DNA from: Letharia columbiana
Lineage: Eukaryota; Ascomycota; Lecanoromycetes; Lecanorales; Parmeliaceae
Direction of reading: 5' to 3'
Assembly: GCF_014066305.1 (NCBI RefSeq)
Contig: NW_023501038.1
Location: 1,529,001 to 1,593,000 of the forward strand
DNA length: 64,000 nucleotides
Made by a program: the position numbers and the translations under genes. Below the pieces are notes generated by a model. That model saw nothing but the letters and a program-made list of their open reading frames with translations. It had not been told where the DNA came from and ran no database searches. Below, piece by piece: positions 1-14,370 of this stretch. Numbering within the stretch: position 1 is the first letter of the stretch; the number at the start of each line of letters is the position of its first letter.

Positions 1-3000
1 GGTTGCCTCCATGTTGCTGGCAACGGATGCCATTGGTCCGGTAAGGGTCCGCTTTAGTGGCTGAGGCGTCTTCGGGGTAATTGGCTGTTTGGCTCGAAGC
101 GAAAGGTGGGTAAAACTTCGCTCTATAGCATTGACATCGGTGCTGCCGTCTTGGAGAATTGAAAGTAAAAGGCTTATGACCTCTGCACGATTCTGGCGAT
201 TCCTAGACACGTCATGGAGAATACCATTAAGGGATTGACGGGAGCTTCCTTGTTGAGGTACGAACATCAGGCGGAGCAAGGTTGCAACGCCGGCTTTGTC
301 GAGCATTTGCACAATTTGCTTTCGCGGAGGCTTCTTTGCAGCGGGCTGCGGAGGTCGTCCGTCGAGTATCTGGCGTACCAGACCATTGGCTCGACCACCA
401 CGACCAGCAATTCCTGCAAAACGATGCATAGGCCGATTCCCACCTAGAGCTCGAGCTTCTGCTGCAATCTCTTCAGGGAGCTGAGCGAGAATCTCCTCGT
501 CTTGCTCCATTAGAACGTTCTGTCGAAGTGCTGGGTCAAGGGAAGCGAAGAAGCTCGCAGGGTCCATTTCTTCCGCACGAGCAGACCCACCACCGCTAGC
601 AGCCTGTTGTCTTCTACGGGCTTCTTCTCGTTCACGTCGTCGTCGATCTTGTGCTTCTTGCTGGAGTAATTCTTCTCGAATCTCAGGAGGAAGGGCTTCA
701 AGAAATTCGCGGCTGATATCAGTGGGCTCTTCGCCGGCAGCAGCGGCCTCAGATCGCTGAATCGCAAGCTGGGACATAAGAACCTCTTCGCGGATCTCTT
801 CCGGTAATGCATCAAGGTAAGCCATGTCGATACCCAGACCGGTGATGTCAAGCTCGCGCCCCCGAATGGTCGTCCGCACTCGCTCTGTTGGTTCGGATGG
901 GCCTGCTGCTGCAGGTTCCTCCACTGACGTTGGGCCTTCTGCATTCTCCGCAATTTCCGCAGGCTCTTCTACTTGTGCGTTCTCCACGCCTTCCATGGCC
1001 CCTTCGTCTTCGGTAAGTCCTGATTCTTGGCCCTCAGGAGGCGCTACTTCAGCCCCTGAGGCTGCTTGGGCGGCAGCTGCTTCCCGAGCTTCGCGTTCTG
1101 CGTTTTCCTGCTGCTCTTTCATCTCTCGTTCAGCCTTCTCCAGCGCTAATCTCTCTTCCCTCAACTTCTCTCGGTCTTGCCTCTCCTCCTCCGCTCGACG
1201 CTTGCTCTCCTCGTCTTCCCGCTTTTTCTTCTCAACTGCCGGAGGTACTAGGATGCGAAGTAGGTGTTCCGTTATGCGCATAGCCTTTTCGATATGAGTG
1301 TTGCCGAAGAGAAGTCGAGATTCTTCTTGCCATCGTTGATAGGTGACCGCCGGTGAGACCACTGCCTGTTGAGGGTTCCCTTCTCGGTTAACCCGAGAGG
1401 CCTCGTGGTGTGCGTGTCCCCGAACACCACCGAGGAGGTTCTCAATATCACGTGGCAATGTGAGTGCGCTTCCAACGGCGCCTCCGCCGATAGATATTTG
1501 CACAGCCCCACCCGGGCCACCAACAGCACTAAAGCCCATTCCGCCGATATCACCTCTTCGACCCACGGATGCAATGAGGCTATTGAGAAACGAGACAGGA
1601 CTGTCAGCAGATATCATACCACGGGGTCGTCGACCAGGCTCCATCCCGTGAACCCAGTAGTCATCAAAATTCGCGGCAGCGTCTGACAAATCCGCTGAGC
1701 GTTGACCTCGTGTTCCGCGCGAGGGCTCTGGCGCCACACTGCGTTGCAATAGTGGATTGCTATTGTCGTCATTTGAGCGGGGTACGCCCGCAGGCCGGTG
1801 AGAACGGTAAGATGACAGGTGTGTAAGGTGTGTGCGAGGGTCGTTCAATGAGCCAGGGAAAGAAGACCAAAGATCAGGCATGCGACGAGGATGGTGATGA
1901 TGGTGGTGATGCCCTCTTGGCAATGGCAAGCCTGGATCATCATCAGGATCCCAACCAAAAGGAGGCTCAGGCATCCCAGGCTCCTCGTCATCATATTCGG
2001 GCTGGAACATGACATCTTCATCTTCATCTTCATTCTCATCTTCGTCGTCTTCATCTTCCTCATCATGCTCGTGTCCGACGACATCGTCCATATATCTACC
2101 TCCAATACCTTCTTCGAGGTCCATGGCGAGACCCCCGGGGCCATCTTCAAGTCCTTCGAGACGCTGAAGAGCAGCTTCTGGGCCTCCAAACTCTCGAACG
2201 ATATCTCTCACAGCACTCTCGGCATCCTGGGTGTCTTGACTGAAGCCCCGGTCAAGGTCGTTTTCCTCATTGTAGCGTGCGATGTCTTCTCCATCCTCGT
2301 CTTGCCAGTCTTCGTCTTCACCTTCGGCTAGGCTAGCATTCTCGCTATCGCCAGTGATTTCATCGATGACTTCCATTTCATTGTCTTCGTCCATATCTTC
2401 GGAATCGTCCTGGTCTTCATCGTCGTCACTTGGCTCATCGTCTTCCGCATCGATGACCACCTCGACGTCCATCCCAGGGTCTCCGTGAAGGCCTTCAATA
2501 GGGCCCGCTTCTCCAAGATCTTCATCCTCATCGCTAATGACTTCATCGTCACGTTCCATGCCCTCCTCGTACTCCAAGCCTTCCTCGTACTCATCGTCGT
2601 ACATCTCTTCGTCACCTTCCGAGGACTCCGAGCTTGATTCTTGATCTCTACCTGGCTCAAACATACCGAGGGTGGAATGTCTGAACAGATCTGGAGTCTC
2701 TTCTCGGTCGTCATCCATGTCGGAAACTGAGGTGGCAGAAGATATTTCATCTTCATCTGTCGTACCTGGAATGCTAGAGATGCTTGAGCTCTCGCTCAGC
2801 ACGATAGCTGTGGCTGTGAGTTGCTTGAGTGGTCGGAGGATGTATTTGATAGCGCGCTTGGCAGGTGGGAAATTGAGATCGATATCTGCAATGGAGCCTG
2901 TAAGAGCTGCGATGAAGTTCTTTTCGAACATGATCTTGGCTATGGATTTCTGAAACCCTCCTTCCACACCGGGAGAAGGCGTGCCACTAGCAGGGACGAG

Positions 3001-6000
3001 TCTTCCCATCAACAAGCGGTTAAAAAGATCTGCTAAATCGAGCAAGCGAGCATACTTGACGTCAGGATGCTCTTCTGACGCGTTGGCATCTCTGTAAGCC
3101 TTGAGGGCGTGCTCTAGAACAAACTTGCGCACAAAGAGTAAATCGGGTTCGTCGTCCTCGTCTACTGCATCACGCTTGTTGGGATACCCGTTTTCATTGG
3201 TCCTGAGGCACAGAGAGACAATAGCTGACATGGCCCAGTTGGACGTGAGATTCTTTTTGCGGTATTCGATGGTGTCCTCGTGGCTCAGAGTGCCCACAGG
3301 GATTACATCGTTCAAGAGATAATTGAGAATCGCAGATCGAGGCTTTGAGGGAGTCATTGCTTTGGGATCAGCTTTGCGCGAGAAGTTGATGAATTCGATC
3401 TTTGTACGGTTGTAACAATGTAAGAGTTCGGCCAGGCACTGAAGGAGGAAACAGCGATAGACATAAATGGGATGCTGCTCAGGCTTAAATTCAGGCTTCT
3501 CGGCCTTCTTGGTGTCGTTAGAGTTGGCGTTCGCCGTTGATGCTGGGCTCGAGGCGCTAGGACCTGATGCTGGAGATGTGATTGCTGAGTCTGCAATATC
3601 CAAAGTCTCTGAAGAAGCCTCGGTCAAGGGCTCCTGTGGTTTAGCCAGCTGAGGGTCTGGGGGATCTGGGACTTCTCTGTAGGCCAATAACTGGGAGAGG
3701 AGATAATGGATGACGCCACTAGGATGCTCGACGATAGGAGCCTTGGTTTCGGTTGCCCTGGGCTTCTGTGCCTGGTTTTGCTCATCCTCACCATTCAATG
3801 GCTTGCTTTCTTCTTTCTGACCCTCTACTTCTCCAACTACGTCTTCACTAGGCTTGGCAGCAGTCAGATCTCGGGTAGACTGGGTCTCCTTTTCTTCTGG
3901 TTCCTTGAGTTCTGGCTTGAGGCCCAGAATTTGTGGTTGCTGAGATGAATCATATCTGGGAATCTCAAGCTTCTCATTTGTGACCTCAACGAAGATTTCC
4001 GGAGATCTGAGGATGAGGTCGTACATTTGTTTCACGTAGCTTTGAGTGTCGGTGGCACGGCCGGTTCTGGTCTCGAATCTGAACATGATTTCGCTGCGCA
4101 TGATCTGTCTAACGGTAGCTTCGTCCTCGACGATATGGCGAAGTAGCAGCATGAACGTGCTTGGGAGTCGGTCGATGGTCATACCAGTCAATAGCTTGAT
4201 CATTATAAAAAGGCGATCTATTTTTCGCTTTTCGCCGAGCTTAGAAGCAATCTCCCGATTACGAGTCAAGATAACCAGGACGCGGACCACGGAAAGGGCG
4301 AGCGATTCATCTCTCCCAATTCCAAGCAGGATACCATCTATGGCTTCAAACAACTGAAGCTTCGCATCCAGGGAGACAAGTGGTGGCGGCATGTCAATTA
4401 TGGCGCCTTTGGGAATCTCTCCACTAGCTGGAATTGACCATTCGATCTTCGATGGCTGTACATCTTCTGCCAGTACCTTCTCGATGACTAGTAGGATTTG
4501 GCCAATCCAAGGAGACGCTTGCTCAGGTGGGTCAGAGTAAATCTTGATGAAACCCATAAGCTGCTCCAGGTTCTCGATGAGAAATTCTGTCGTCGCTTCA
4601 AAGAAACTCTTGTCTTGGAGGACTAAAGCCAATAGATTGGCGTATGACGCGATTCTTTTGCCGGCAGGCCGGAAGTCTTCCTCCATCTGAAGTGATATCA
4701 AAGACTGTACTAAAGTCTCGCCAATTTCGCTGCGCAACTGCTTCGCATCCAATGACTTTAGTGCAGCAGCTTGGATCAAGTCGGCAAGCTCGAAAGTAAC
4801 GTCGTCATGAACGTTAAGCACATCGAGGGCTCTATCTATGAGATTCTCTCGAACCGTAGCGCGTCCATCGTCAAGATCGTTGACCGTCACGGGATCTGGT
4901 GCTTTGGGTGACTCCGGCGCCGTCGGAACTGGTCTTGACTGAGGTTGCTCGTCAGGCCTCTGAGTACCTGTCATCGTTCCCCCACGCTCGGGCATTTCAA
5001 GTGGAGTAGGCCTGCCAGGTATCTCCGAAAGGATACTCCGCAAACTGTCATTGCTCATCGCCATGTTGTCGTTCGAGTTGCTGTCAGTCTCAGGTGGGAC
5101 GCCTGGTGCTGGAGGCGGTGGGGCTCTCAAGCTAGAAGCTGAATCTTCTCCGTCTGCTTCTTCGACTTCGACATGGGTGTCACCTTGGGCTGCTGTGTAA
5201 TCTCCAGTACGAGTATCAGCCGCGGGAGCTGCGGGCATTGGCGCCTGAGGCTGCTCTTGCGATAGCGTCCCGTTGCCCGCTTGAGCAAGGATTTCGTTCA
5301 TGGTCTCAGGGTCCATCTCAAATCCTGCAAAGCGCCGGTCTGTAGCGTCAGTTGCCTCGGATGGGGCAGCTGGATCTGGTGCAGGTAGAGTGGCCCCGGA
5401 CTCTGAACGTTGAGGAGTTGCAGTTACTGGTCGGCGCGCCTTTTCTTGGTCATATTCTGGGATAGGGTTTCTCGCTGCCCCTGGAAAGTGCCTTAAAGCC
5501 TGGCAATACTCGATAGCGAGTATCTGTGTATTTTGACATCGGTACAAGGCCTCTTGAACTATCTCAGGATCATAACCGAGATCCGTCAGAGACCGTACTT
5601 TGTCGCTGTGAATGCTGTAAACTTTGATAGGAGCTTTTCGTGGAGCGGGTTGTTGGTCCCCACGCTTGAATGCTCCCTGCTCATCACTGCCTTCAAGGAC
5701 GGTTCGAAGGATTTCGATCAGGCATTTGATGATCGAGACATCCGCTTTGTCCACGAAGTCGGAATCCCACATTCTCTTGACAACAGGGAGGATAGTCATA
5801 CGTAGTTCCACAAGAAACTGCGAAGGTAGGAAGTAAGTCAACTGTCCTCGATCACGCTCATGTGAAGTGATGGCGTGCGTCTGATTAGACTCCGTGATTG
5901 ACTTGGACATGGTGATTTGGGCGAAGAAGCTTAGTATGATCCTGATCCCACCTGCAATCGGTATTATTCTAGCTTTGCGATCGGTTTCATCTGTACTCTT

Positions 6001-9000
6001 GATCAAGGTCTTCGCTGCCTCAAAAAATGTCTCGAGCACCTCCTTAAAAGCTTTCAGACCTCCATCATTTGTGAAAGCTTGAAGTAGAAGGGTCAGGACT
6101 TGGGCCGACGGACGATCAGTGGAAGAACCTGAAAACCTGTTATAATCTGTTTCCTGACCTTCGCAACCACGAAACATACCTTCAATGATCAACGTTGAAA
6201 CAGAAGTCAGGACGACAACCCAGTAGGCGTAACGGTCCTCAGCACATGCAGACTTCTTTGCTGGCTCGTAGCGTAACTGCTCGAGGCTGGCGTTCGACAT
6301 TGCTTCGGCAACCAAGTAGGCGTTTTGTCGAGCGTAAGCCTCCGGTCGCCTCTTAGCTACCAAAGACTTGCCCAGGTTCTGGAAGAAAAGGACAACCGCA
6401 GATGGTATTTGACTTAACACATAGCGCAAGCTTCTCACGTTCTTGAAATGAGCGGTCTTCTCGTCTTTTTCCATGGAAGGTGACTTTGGCTTCTTTGAGT
6501 CAGAAGAGCGGGCATTGCTGCTCGGTAAGCCTGGTGCTGTGGCACGCGAGGGAGCTGAGGTCGTTTCGACATCCCCAGGGATCTCATTCCCATTGTTGAG
6601 AAAACCAAAGACCGCATCTGCTTCTTCACTACCCATGCCGAAACCTTTGAAACTTGTACCCATCTTCCATGCGTCGGGAAGTCTCTTGAGTAGTAAGATT
6701 TCTTCCCATACGCAGACTCGGTGCAGTAAACCAAGGCTCGTGACAACATTTCGATACTTGTCCGCGAGATTGACCTGACTGAAAGGTGTCTGGCTCGATC
6801 GCGAACCGAAGATGGGCGCTGAAAACACTTCGGAGAGAATGCAAGTCAGAGTGTGAACATTCACAAGAGACTTGAGAACCGTGGTCCCAATTGGAGCATA
6901 AGGGCCTTCATTTTGATCATTGGTGGGACCCTCTGCCACTGATGTGAACTCAGAGAAAAATGCATATTTCCCAGTGTAGTTGTATAGAGGTTGCAGATCA
7001 TCCAAAGTCTTCTGTGCGCGTTGGAGCAGAGTGGGGAGAACGAGATGAGGCTTCTGCTCGACCATGATGTGGACAACTTTGCTGACCTCTTCGCCACCTT
7101 TTTGCATGTTGAAGTCAAAGGGAAGACTTGGCAATGTCGCGAGGTCGAGTATGAGGTTTGCGCCATTTGCTTCGACGAAAAAGGAGCAAAGCGAAGAGTT
7201 CTCGAAGAAGCCTTCGAGGAACCGCATAACTACCTCGATGCGTTGAGCAGTGCTGGGCCCGTTCTTCTCGTCCATCTCGTCCATTGCTTCAGGGTCAAGG
7301 ACTGCTGTAACCGGATATTCTTCACGAATGGGAGATGCTTCACCCATCACCACATCATCATCATTTTCCACCTTTGGCTCCACGGTAGTGCTTTGTTTGG
7401 TGCTTTGGTGCTCCCCCGCTGGCACAAGTTTTCCATTTCCGGCTTGAAGCCAAAGCTTAGCTCCACAGCCCTTGGTCTTCGCTCGTGACTTGCACATCTC
7501 TCCAACACGCTCGATCATAGTCATGATGTTGATGACGACGGCCATCTTCAGAGTGGGATGATGTCGCACCAGTTCATCGAAAGAGTTACCTAGCATTCTT
7601 AGCAGCTCTGATTCTGTGGGAGATAACATTACTTTAATGTGCTCATCGCTTTCAAAAATCCTGAAAAAGCTATCGATAGCTCCGGACTTTTGAAACAATT
7701 CCAAACCAGTGTTATGAAGACAAATGGCACCAAAAGCCTGAGGTACAGCCGTGATCGAGTCGGAGGCTGGAAGGATCTCATGAGTCGAGGGATAGACAGC
7801 CTGCCGCAATTCCTTGCAATGATCATCTTTCATGAATTTCGCAATGCCACCAGCGTTTGCATGCGCGACTCCTTGCCTAATGACTTCGTCTTTGCTAATG
7901 TAGAGCTCGTAAATGGTCATGGGACTTTGAGGTTTTGAATTCAGAGTGATGGCGTCAAGCAGCCCGCTGCTGAGTCCTGCCTCGGAGATGACAGCATAAC
8001 TCGTAGGCTCATTATGTATGAAGCTGCTCATGATGTTGATGGCTCCGCTCCAGATGCTCGAGCCGAAGACTTTGGGGTTGGTGATGACGATTTTAAGACC
8101 AGCTAGGAGCTGGGGAGAGTCTATAAGGTTTCTGAGCAGTCTGTCAAAGTTCGCTGGGCTATTTGCCATCAAGTGGTTGATGAGCTTGAACAACATCCGC
8201 AATGTCTGTTGCTGGAAGAAAGGAGTCTGATAATCAACCACATGGCTGCGATATCCTGGATTCAGACCTTCCCCATTCTTCGCACGTTCCAAGGACGAAC
8301 GGACCTCGTAGGCAATCAGATCGGAAATTGTATCCAGACCTTTTGAGTTGGCAATCGACTGCAGAGCGTCTCGCACCGTATATACGATTGCATTGAGAAA
8401 GCTCAGGATTTTTGGTTGGCTACGCTCTGCTTTGTTAGTCCGAAGACCGAGGATCTCTATGAGTATGTCAAGGAGGCCCGCAGCGATGAGATTTTCTCCG
8501 GTCCTAGGTGCAGATGGTGGCAAGCATTCGAGTAATGAGAAGACAGCTTCACGTCGTTCCTCGCTCTCGTCAGACTCAGGTTCTTCGCTCGCCATCTCGG
8601 CCACAGCTTTGCGAAGAAGGTAGAATAGCACGCCATGGTTGACGTTGACATTCAAAGCGGCACAGACGTCAGGTGCTTTTGTCTTCTGCTTGGCGAGCGC
8701 CTCCAGTGTTCCAAGTGCCACCGTCTGCAGTTTGAGCGGAATACCCGATGTTTCATTGCCCGGCGGATGCACCAAGTCCGCAAGTTGATACGCAATTTGG
8801 AATCTCCGTGGTTGATCAGAGTCTTGCTGCAGTATCTTCTGTTGAAACATCACATCTGGATATATGTAGGCTAGATTGGTGATTGCCAGCAAGCGTATCT
8901 TCACGAGTTCCTGCCGCATGGAAACGGAGGTGGCGATGGCCTTGGCATTCCTGATCCGAGTCAATAGCTCGTAGTGCGAGTCCTTAGGGAGGTTCTGCAG

Positions 9001-10195
9001 CCCATCGTTCAAGACATCCTCCACCTGCGAAGATGCTATCTGGGAGTAAGGAATCTCGACTTGTCTCATCCCTCCAACGGTCGGCTCTTCGGACTTTGCA
9101 TTGGATAGAGCTGTAGATGCTTCAGGAGACTCATCAGAGCTTGACAATCGGCTAGGCCGAGACAAGCCTGATGGTCGTCTTGTAGGGGTAGGGGTCGGAG
9201 GCGGCTTCTGATCATCATTCGGTACTGTAGCTGACTGATAGTAGGTCAAGAGGACTGAGCCCCAGTCTTCCCAGCTCGATGAGTGGTGTGCTATTTTCTC
9301 TGCAGTGGGAGCGTACTTCGCTGACCCGTTCACCGAAGTCTTCACGTCTTGAGTCAAAGTCGACAAGTCATTGGCGTTGACGGAAACTGAAGATGTTGCC
9401 TTCGAAGCATGTCCCTTTTCTTTACCTTTCACTATAGGCGTAGCTGAATTAGCAGACGCAGAGGCCGACGACGATGACTTCGTAAAAGGATTTGCAAGCT
9501 TTTGCATCTTCTCAAGATCGATGTTGTAATGTAATTGTAGCAAGCTGTTATTCAGGTGTTGGCTAGTCTGGGCTCCTTTTTGACGAGAAGCGTAATAGCG
9601 ATGGGCAAGACGAGCTGCAAGTTGGAGAGTGGCGGAAAGCAAAGATAAACTGGTTGTGTTGAGGAGGTCTCCCAGGCGTTCGCTACTGGCATACAAACTT
9701 CGATTGCCACAATTTTCCAGCAATTTGCGTGAGAAGTTCAACATGTCCTCCACAAGTTGTCGATCTCCATCTGGTCCGAAGCCCAATTTTTTCAGCTCTG
9801 CGTCGTTGGTTGGTGTACCTTTTGCAGCTTCGTTTTCTTCGGCAACGCCTTGAAGCAATAAGACGCATCCAAAAGGCCGTACCTGAGGTCCGACATTGAG
9901 GCCATACTCCCGAACGAACTGTTCAAGTATATTGTCGAATCGATTGAAGAGAGGAATCCAGTGGTAAACATCTCCTTTTGGGAATGCCCATCGAATAGGA
10001 AAGCTTCTGAAGTGTCGTGGCAGCTGGGATATCGGGAGGATACTTGCTGTACTCACGAACTCCGCTATGGCGGGAGGCTATAGAAATGAACGCATTAGTA
10101 CGTCGCAGCTAGCTAATTTCATAACGTAGGTGGAGCTATAGAAGTACCAGAGTCTCGTCATGCTTTGGGCCCGCTTCCTTCTTAATTCGCCCCAT
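1..10195 (-). CDS. TOM1: TOM1/HUWE1-type HECT E3 ubiquitin ligase, N-terminal ~3375 residues (partial)
   Basis: Exon 1 is 10195-10148 (48 nt, starting MGRIKKEAGPKH); exon 2 runs from 10077 to base 1 with no stop (3359 codons). The intron 10147-10081 has a TACTAAT branch site and TAG acceptor. A GTGAGT at 10056 is not a splice site: reading through stays in frame and gives the conserved N-terminus ending in FPIRWAFPKGDVYHWIPLF. Visible in order: armadillo-like DUF908/DUF913 region (about residues 80-850), a UBA-like helix set near 1520 (DLGYDPEIVQEAL), a long Asp/Glu tract near 2500-2700, a Lys/Glu/Arg-rich coiled stretch near 2960-3050, and a DUF4414 region near 3080-3250 with repeats such as FLEALPPEIREELL and YLDALPEEIREEVL. 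The catalytic HECT domain must lie beyond the window edge. The family ubiquitinates excess ribosomal proteins, histones and other nuclear or cytosolic substrates. The identity is clear; a hidden in-frame intron cannot be excluded. Confidence 0.95.
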
Positions 10196-11042
10196 CGTGA
10201 CAGCTGAGTGAGTGTAGAACACTCATGTGTATGTCCGGAACCGATTCCGAGCTCCCCGGTGTATGAAGGCGAGTTTCTAGGTTCAAGTCTGATGGTATGA
10301 TGTGTGATATTGGAGACGCTCAGATGTTTGTTCGGGAGCTGTTGAGGGGTTCGCTCCTGCCTTGTCAGCAAAGCAAAGTGTAAGGTGGTGTTACCCTGAA
10401 GTTTGTATGTTGTAGGCTTTCTTATAGTGGAAAATGTGCAAGACGTTGGAACACCAGACTCCACGTCAAGATTCGAAGGAAAAAAGAACGTGTTGAAGAT
10501 CAGGGAGGTAGGATGGAAAGGCGGAAGCTTGTGGTAGATTGAAGAAAGCTTAGCGGTGCAGGTCGCCGGCTTAGATGTGAGAGTAGTAGATGAGGTTGTA
10601 AGATGCTGCCTTGTAACTGAGAGCGGGGTGATGGGTGTGATGAGGAAGGTGAGATGCGCGTGAAGGTGCAGAGCCTTGAGGAGTTTGCTCTAGTAGGTAG
10701 AACCGCAAGGTGAAGGACCGGAACAAAGTTTCGATATTCCCGGGTAGAACGCTAGCCTAAAATGGATTTACGATCACTGTTCGTTACGAGTCGGATCAGG
10801 GTGCAAAAGAAGCCGAATAGAGAAGTCTATGTCTAATAAGGGCTATCGCAATACAATACATAGTCCGGGTCGCTTTTGGTCCATACAGCAAAGGGACACA
10901 AATCCATGCAGGCTCGCTTTTCTACCAATACCCTTCCTCAGACTACAGTCGTCAAGATGGCAGAGAGCTCTTCCGATAGCTGAACATATTCTTACATCAA
11001 GGCATAATTTCATCGCTTTCCTCCCGATATAGACCAGTCCAA
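10196..11042. other. Intergenic: TOM1 upstream region and 3' flank of the oxygenase gene
   Basis: This is about 850 bases between two minus-strand genes. I see no convincing coding exon. The part nearest TOM1 should hold its promoter and 5' leader. Short open frames here show no recognisable protein. Confidence 0.6.
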
Positions 11043-14000
11043 TCACGCTTTCTCCGGTGGCAGATCTCCATCCCACCGCACCTTCATCGTAGTTGGGACA
11101 GGAAAGTATCTCGAGTGATCCGCAGTCATATATAGGGTGACGCCTCCTGGGCCGGCAATCTTTTTAATCTGTCCCTGTGTCCCTGGCGCTCTTCTCAGGT
11201 TGTCGAGCTTGCCCACCGTCTTCAGCATCGTCATCATAGCTAGCTTGCTCACTCCATACCCCAAACACTGGTGTGGTCCCTGGCCGTAGTGGATATACGA
11301 GTCCATGGGTCTGTCGAGCTTGACAGTTTCTGGCTCTGGAAAGGCGAGTGGATCTTGAGATGCTGTGACACAGTCTACAAAGACTTTGTCCCCGGGGATC
11401 ACATGGACCTTTCTGTCGCCGTCCTGTATGGTTGCCATTGTTGCTACATCGCGATACACGCCAACCGTGGCCCTCATCCTAGTGCCTTCCATGAAATAGC
11501 GAAGGATCAAGTCATCGGCTTCCGGGGTGTCGAGCTTAGCCAGCCTATTGATCTCTTTCAGATGTCCGGCATTTTCGGGTTCGAGGTAGAAGTCAAGATT
11601 CTGGGCGAACAACTGGGCTTGGTTGGCTATCATACCACCCGCAGTTGGCAAGATTTGAGACCAGATAATGTCTTTCGTCGAGAGGCCGCTCTTGAACAAT
11701 TGATGAATCATGTGCAAGCCATATTCACTCAGTGCGCTGTGCTTGTGAAAGAAGCCGAGGATGGTATTTAAAACGGCTGGTTCCTTGGCCTCGGGTATGA
11801 CCAACGTTTCCATTATCTCACCAAGAAGCTGAGTGAGTGTGCGTGCGGCTTGGCGAAGAGGAAAGCTGTTGGCGGGATCTACATCAAAGAAGATGCAGAT
11901 GAACACTAGAGCCATTAAGCTATAGAGTTGGCTTTCAGTATACACCCCTGTCGGATTCTTCGCCGTCCTCAATGGAAGGCAGAAGACCTGTTCAATGTTG
12001 TCAGTCCAGCACCAGAAAGGTCTGGCTATGGTATTGACTCACCTCTGCAGAAAAATGTACTTGAGCTAGATTGCCGACATCTCGAATTATATCAACCTGG
12101 TTTGTCCCAGAAACCTTGGAAGACTTCTCGCGGAGAAGCTGGAGCGTGATTTTCTCGTAGAAAAGTTTGACCTCGTCCTCCCACTTGTTGTGGTACAGGG
12201 CAGTATCCATCACACGGCGTGATTTGGCATTGACAGGCGCGTCTCCAGAGAGCATGAAATCAGCTCCAAATTCTTTACCACTGTTGTGCATGAGATATTT
12301 GATTGCCTTGCCCCAGGTAACCTTGAAATTCTGCTGATTTTCGAGAGTGGATTTACAAGCAGCGTAAGATGTAATCAGCGTTGGCTGTTGTATGGGAGCT
12401 GGTCTGCCAAAGTCGTACTTGTCCACCTGTTCAAGCTTAGACAGAATGACATGGTTCTCTTCCGGGACGACCAAGGGGTAGTGCGCGTAAATCGAATTTG
12501 GCTGGAAATGATTTGGGAATGCTCTCAGGAAGAGCTTGTAGAACACATGGCCATGGTCCACTGTCACATCCGACGAGGCCTCGTGGAAGCCCCAATTGGT
12601 CAGGTTATTGGGGGTATAGTCGACTGTGTAAAATCTGTCTCCACGTATGAGGGCCACAGCATCAGAAAGTACAGCTCTAGAGATAGTGTAGTCGGTGCAA
12701 AGGCCACTGCCAGCTTCGAAATCCGTTAGAGGTTTAGCCTCTTCAACTACCAGACCGGGATATAATTCGACGAGGTCGGGTTCATCGTAGAAGTGCTTGA
12801 GCGCATCAGCAATTTTTGGATCACTGTTGATACTTTCGAACGATGTGTGCTTTTCCAAGTTGAAGAAGGCTCGAAACTCGTTAAGAGTAGCCAAGTTCCA
12901 CGATCGTGCTTGTTTGATTCCGAGGATCTCGACGGCTTTGAGAATGGCCGGAACGTTTGTCGAGCCAAAAGCACCAGCCACGTCTTCGGTTCCGTCGGCG
13001 AGAATTTTGACCAGTGCATCGTCATCCAGACTCCCATCTGCGGAACGCTGGAGGTTAGCGAACGGGCGTTCTTGGGGATCGGAGGAAAGGCCAGATTCCC
13101 ATATGCCAAGGCCTGTGAGAAATTGTGTCATGTTGACTTGGCTTGGGTCTTTCCCGTCAAATAGTCTCGCATACTCCTCCTGGGTCCACCTGTCATCCTT
13201 TTCGGATACGCATGCGTGCCATCGGTAGACGAGGTTGAACTCTGCAGAGACTTGATTACCTGGAGTACCATTGGCGGTCGGGCCAGTAAGTGTGACTGTC
13301 CGAGGGTCAAGATCCCAGTCGCTGTCGGTCCTGTTGAGATTCAATATTGTTCTTACGTAGTCTTTCAGAATGCAATTGACGTATAGACCACAGTTGATAA
13401 GACGAGCAGTCTGGAACAGATCGTTATCGTATTTGGTGTAGGCTGTCTTGTCTGCATCATCTTTGGGTTTTGCGAATCTATCGGCTTCGTTGATTGACGC
13501 AAGCTGGTCCACCACATAGTTGTGGAAGCGATTAAACATTATTAGCATAGCGCCAACCCCAGGTGGAAATCCCAGAATGCGCTTGTTGCTGAAGCAGTCA
13601 GATTTAATTTTGCCGTCCTTGAAGGTACGCATCGCATCCTGCTCCGTCTGATCGCAACCATACAGGGGCGCCAGATCCAGATATGAAGATGTCTTCGTCT
13701 TGGTAGTGTCCCAGCGGTCCGTACGGAATAGATCATGTATGATGATAGATGCGAGATAGAAAAGCATGCTGGAGAGCTTGGCAGGATGAGGCTTGAACCG
13801 GTCCCGAGCCATCAGATTGTCGAATAAATCTCCGGGATCCGGAAGGTCTGCATTTTGCACGGTCTGCGGACGCACACTGCGGGCATAATGGGTATTTGCA
13901 GCTCCTACTTGAGGAGCCATAGTGTTATTGAATGAGCCATCGGCGGCTCGATACCTGTATTCGTTGCCAAGCTGTGCAGGTGGAGGGTGCTGAAGATTAT

Positions 14001-14370
14001 CGTACAACTGCTGGACAATCTCATTGTTGAGTATACCGGCCTCTTTGTTATTCGCCGGTAGCTCGCTTGCCAACTTTAAGAGCCTTTCCATGAGGTAAGT
14101 CTTGTCGTTCACAGGATCACCGGTCAATGTGGACTTAGCCTGAGCTATCAAGGTCGAGACATCGCCCGGCCGTAGATTTACCAGGTCCGTCAGAAGCCCA
14201 GTGGGCTTTGTATTTGCAATGTAAGATCCATCGCCAGTCTTGGTTGGCAGGGGTGCTGTAGTAGCCTTGATCACGCCGACCACGGATTGAAACGCGTCTT
14301 CGACCTTCTCGCGGAAGGTGGCATGCTGCTCTGGAGGCGTGGCGGGCAACTGTGATTCGTTGGCTGCCAT
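11043..14370 (-). CDS. ppoA: Psi-factor-producing oxygenase (linoleate diol synthase; heme dioxygenase-P450 fusion)
   Basis: Exons are 14370-12043 and 11987-11043, giving 1090 residues, close to PpoA-type enzymes (about 1080). The intron has GTGAGT, CTGAC and CAG signals, and the junction reads HFSAEVFCLPLRTAKNP. The N-terminal peroxidase-like domain has the distal-His context IIIHDLFRT (near 210) and the YRWH motif (near 382) carrying the catalytic Tyr and proximal heme His. The C-terminal P450 domain keeps the ANQAQ helix-I motif and the heme Cys in GQGPHQCLGYG (near 1014). The Cys separates it from PpoC-type proteins, which lack it. By family knowledge it makes 8R-hydroperoxides of linoleic or oleic acid and isomerises them to diols (oxylipins balancing sexual and asexual sporulation). 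The 5,8- versus 7,8-diol outcome cannot be read from sequence, so the ppoA symbol is by class only. Confidence 0.95.

Noticed and set aside
10024..10056. GTGAGT...CAG pair near the TOM1 start as an intron
   Set aside because: Only 33 nt, and the sequence reads through in frame with a conserved-looking protein, so it is treated as coding.
1..10077. Plus-strand open frames of 60-170 codons across 0-10 kb
   Set aside because: All are shadows opposite one continuous 3359-codon minus-strand frame with recognisable TOM1 domains.
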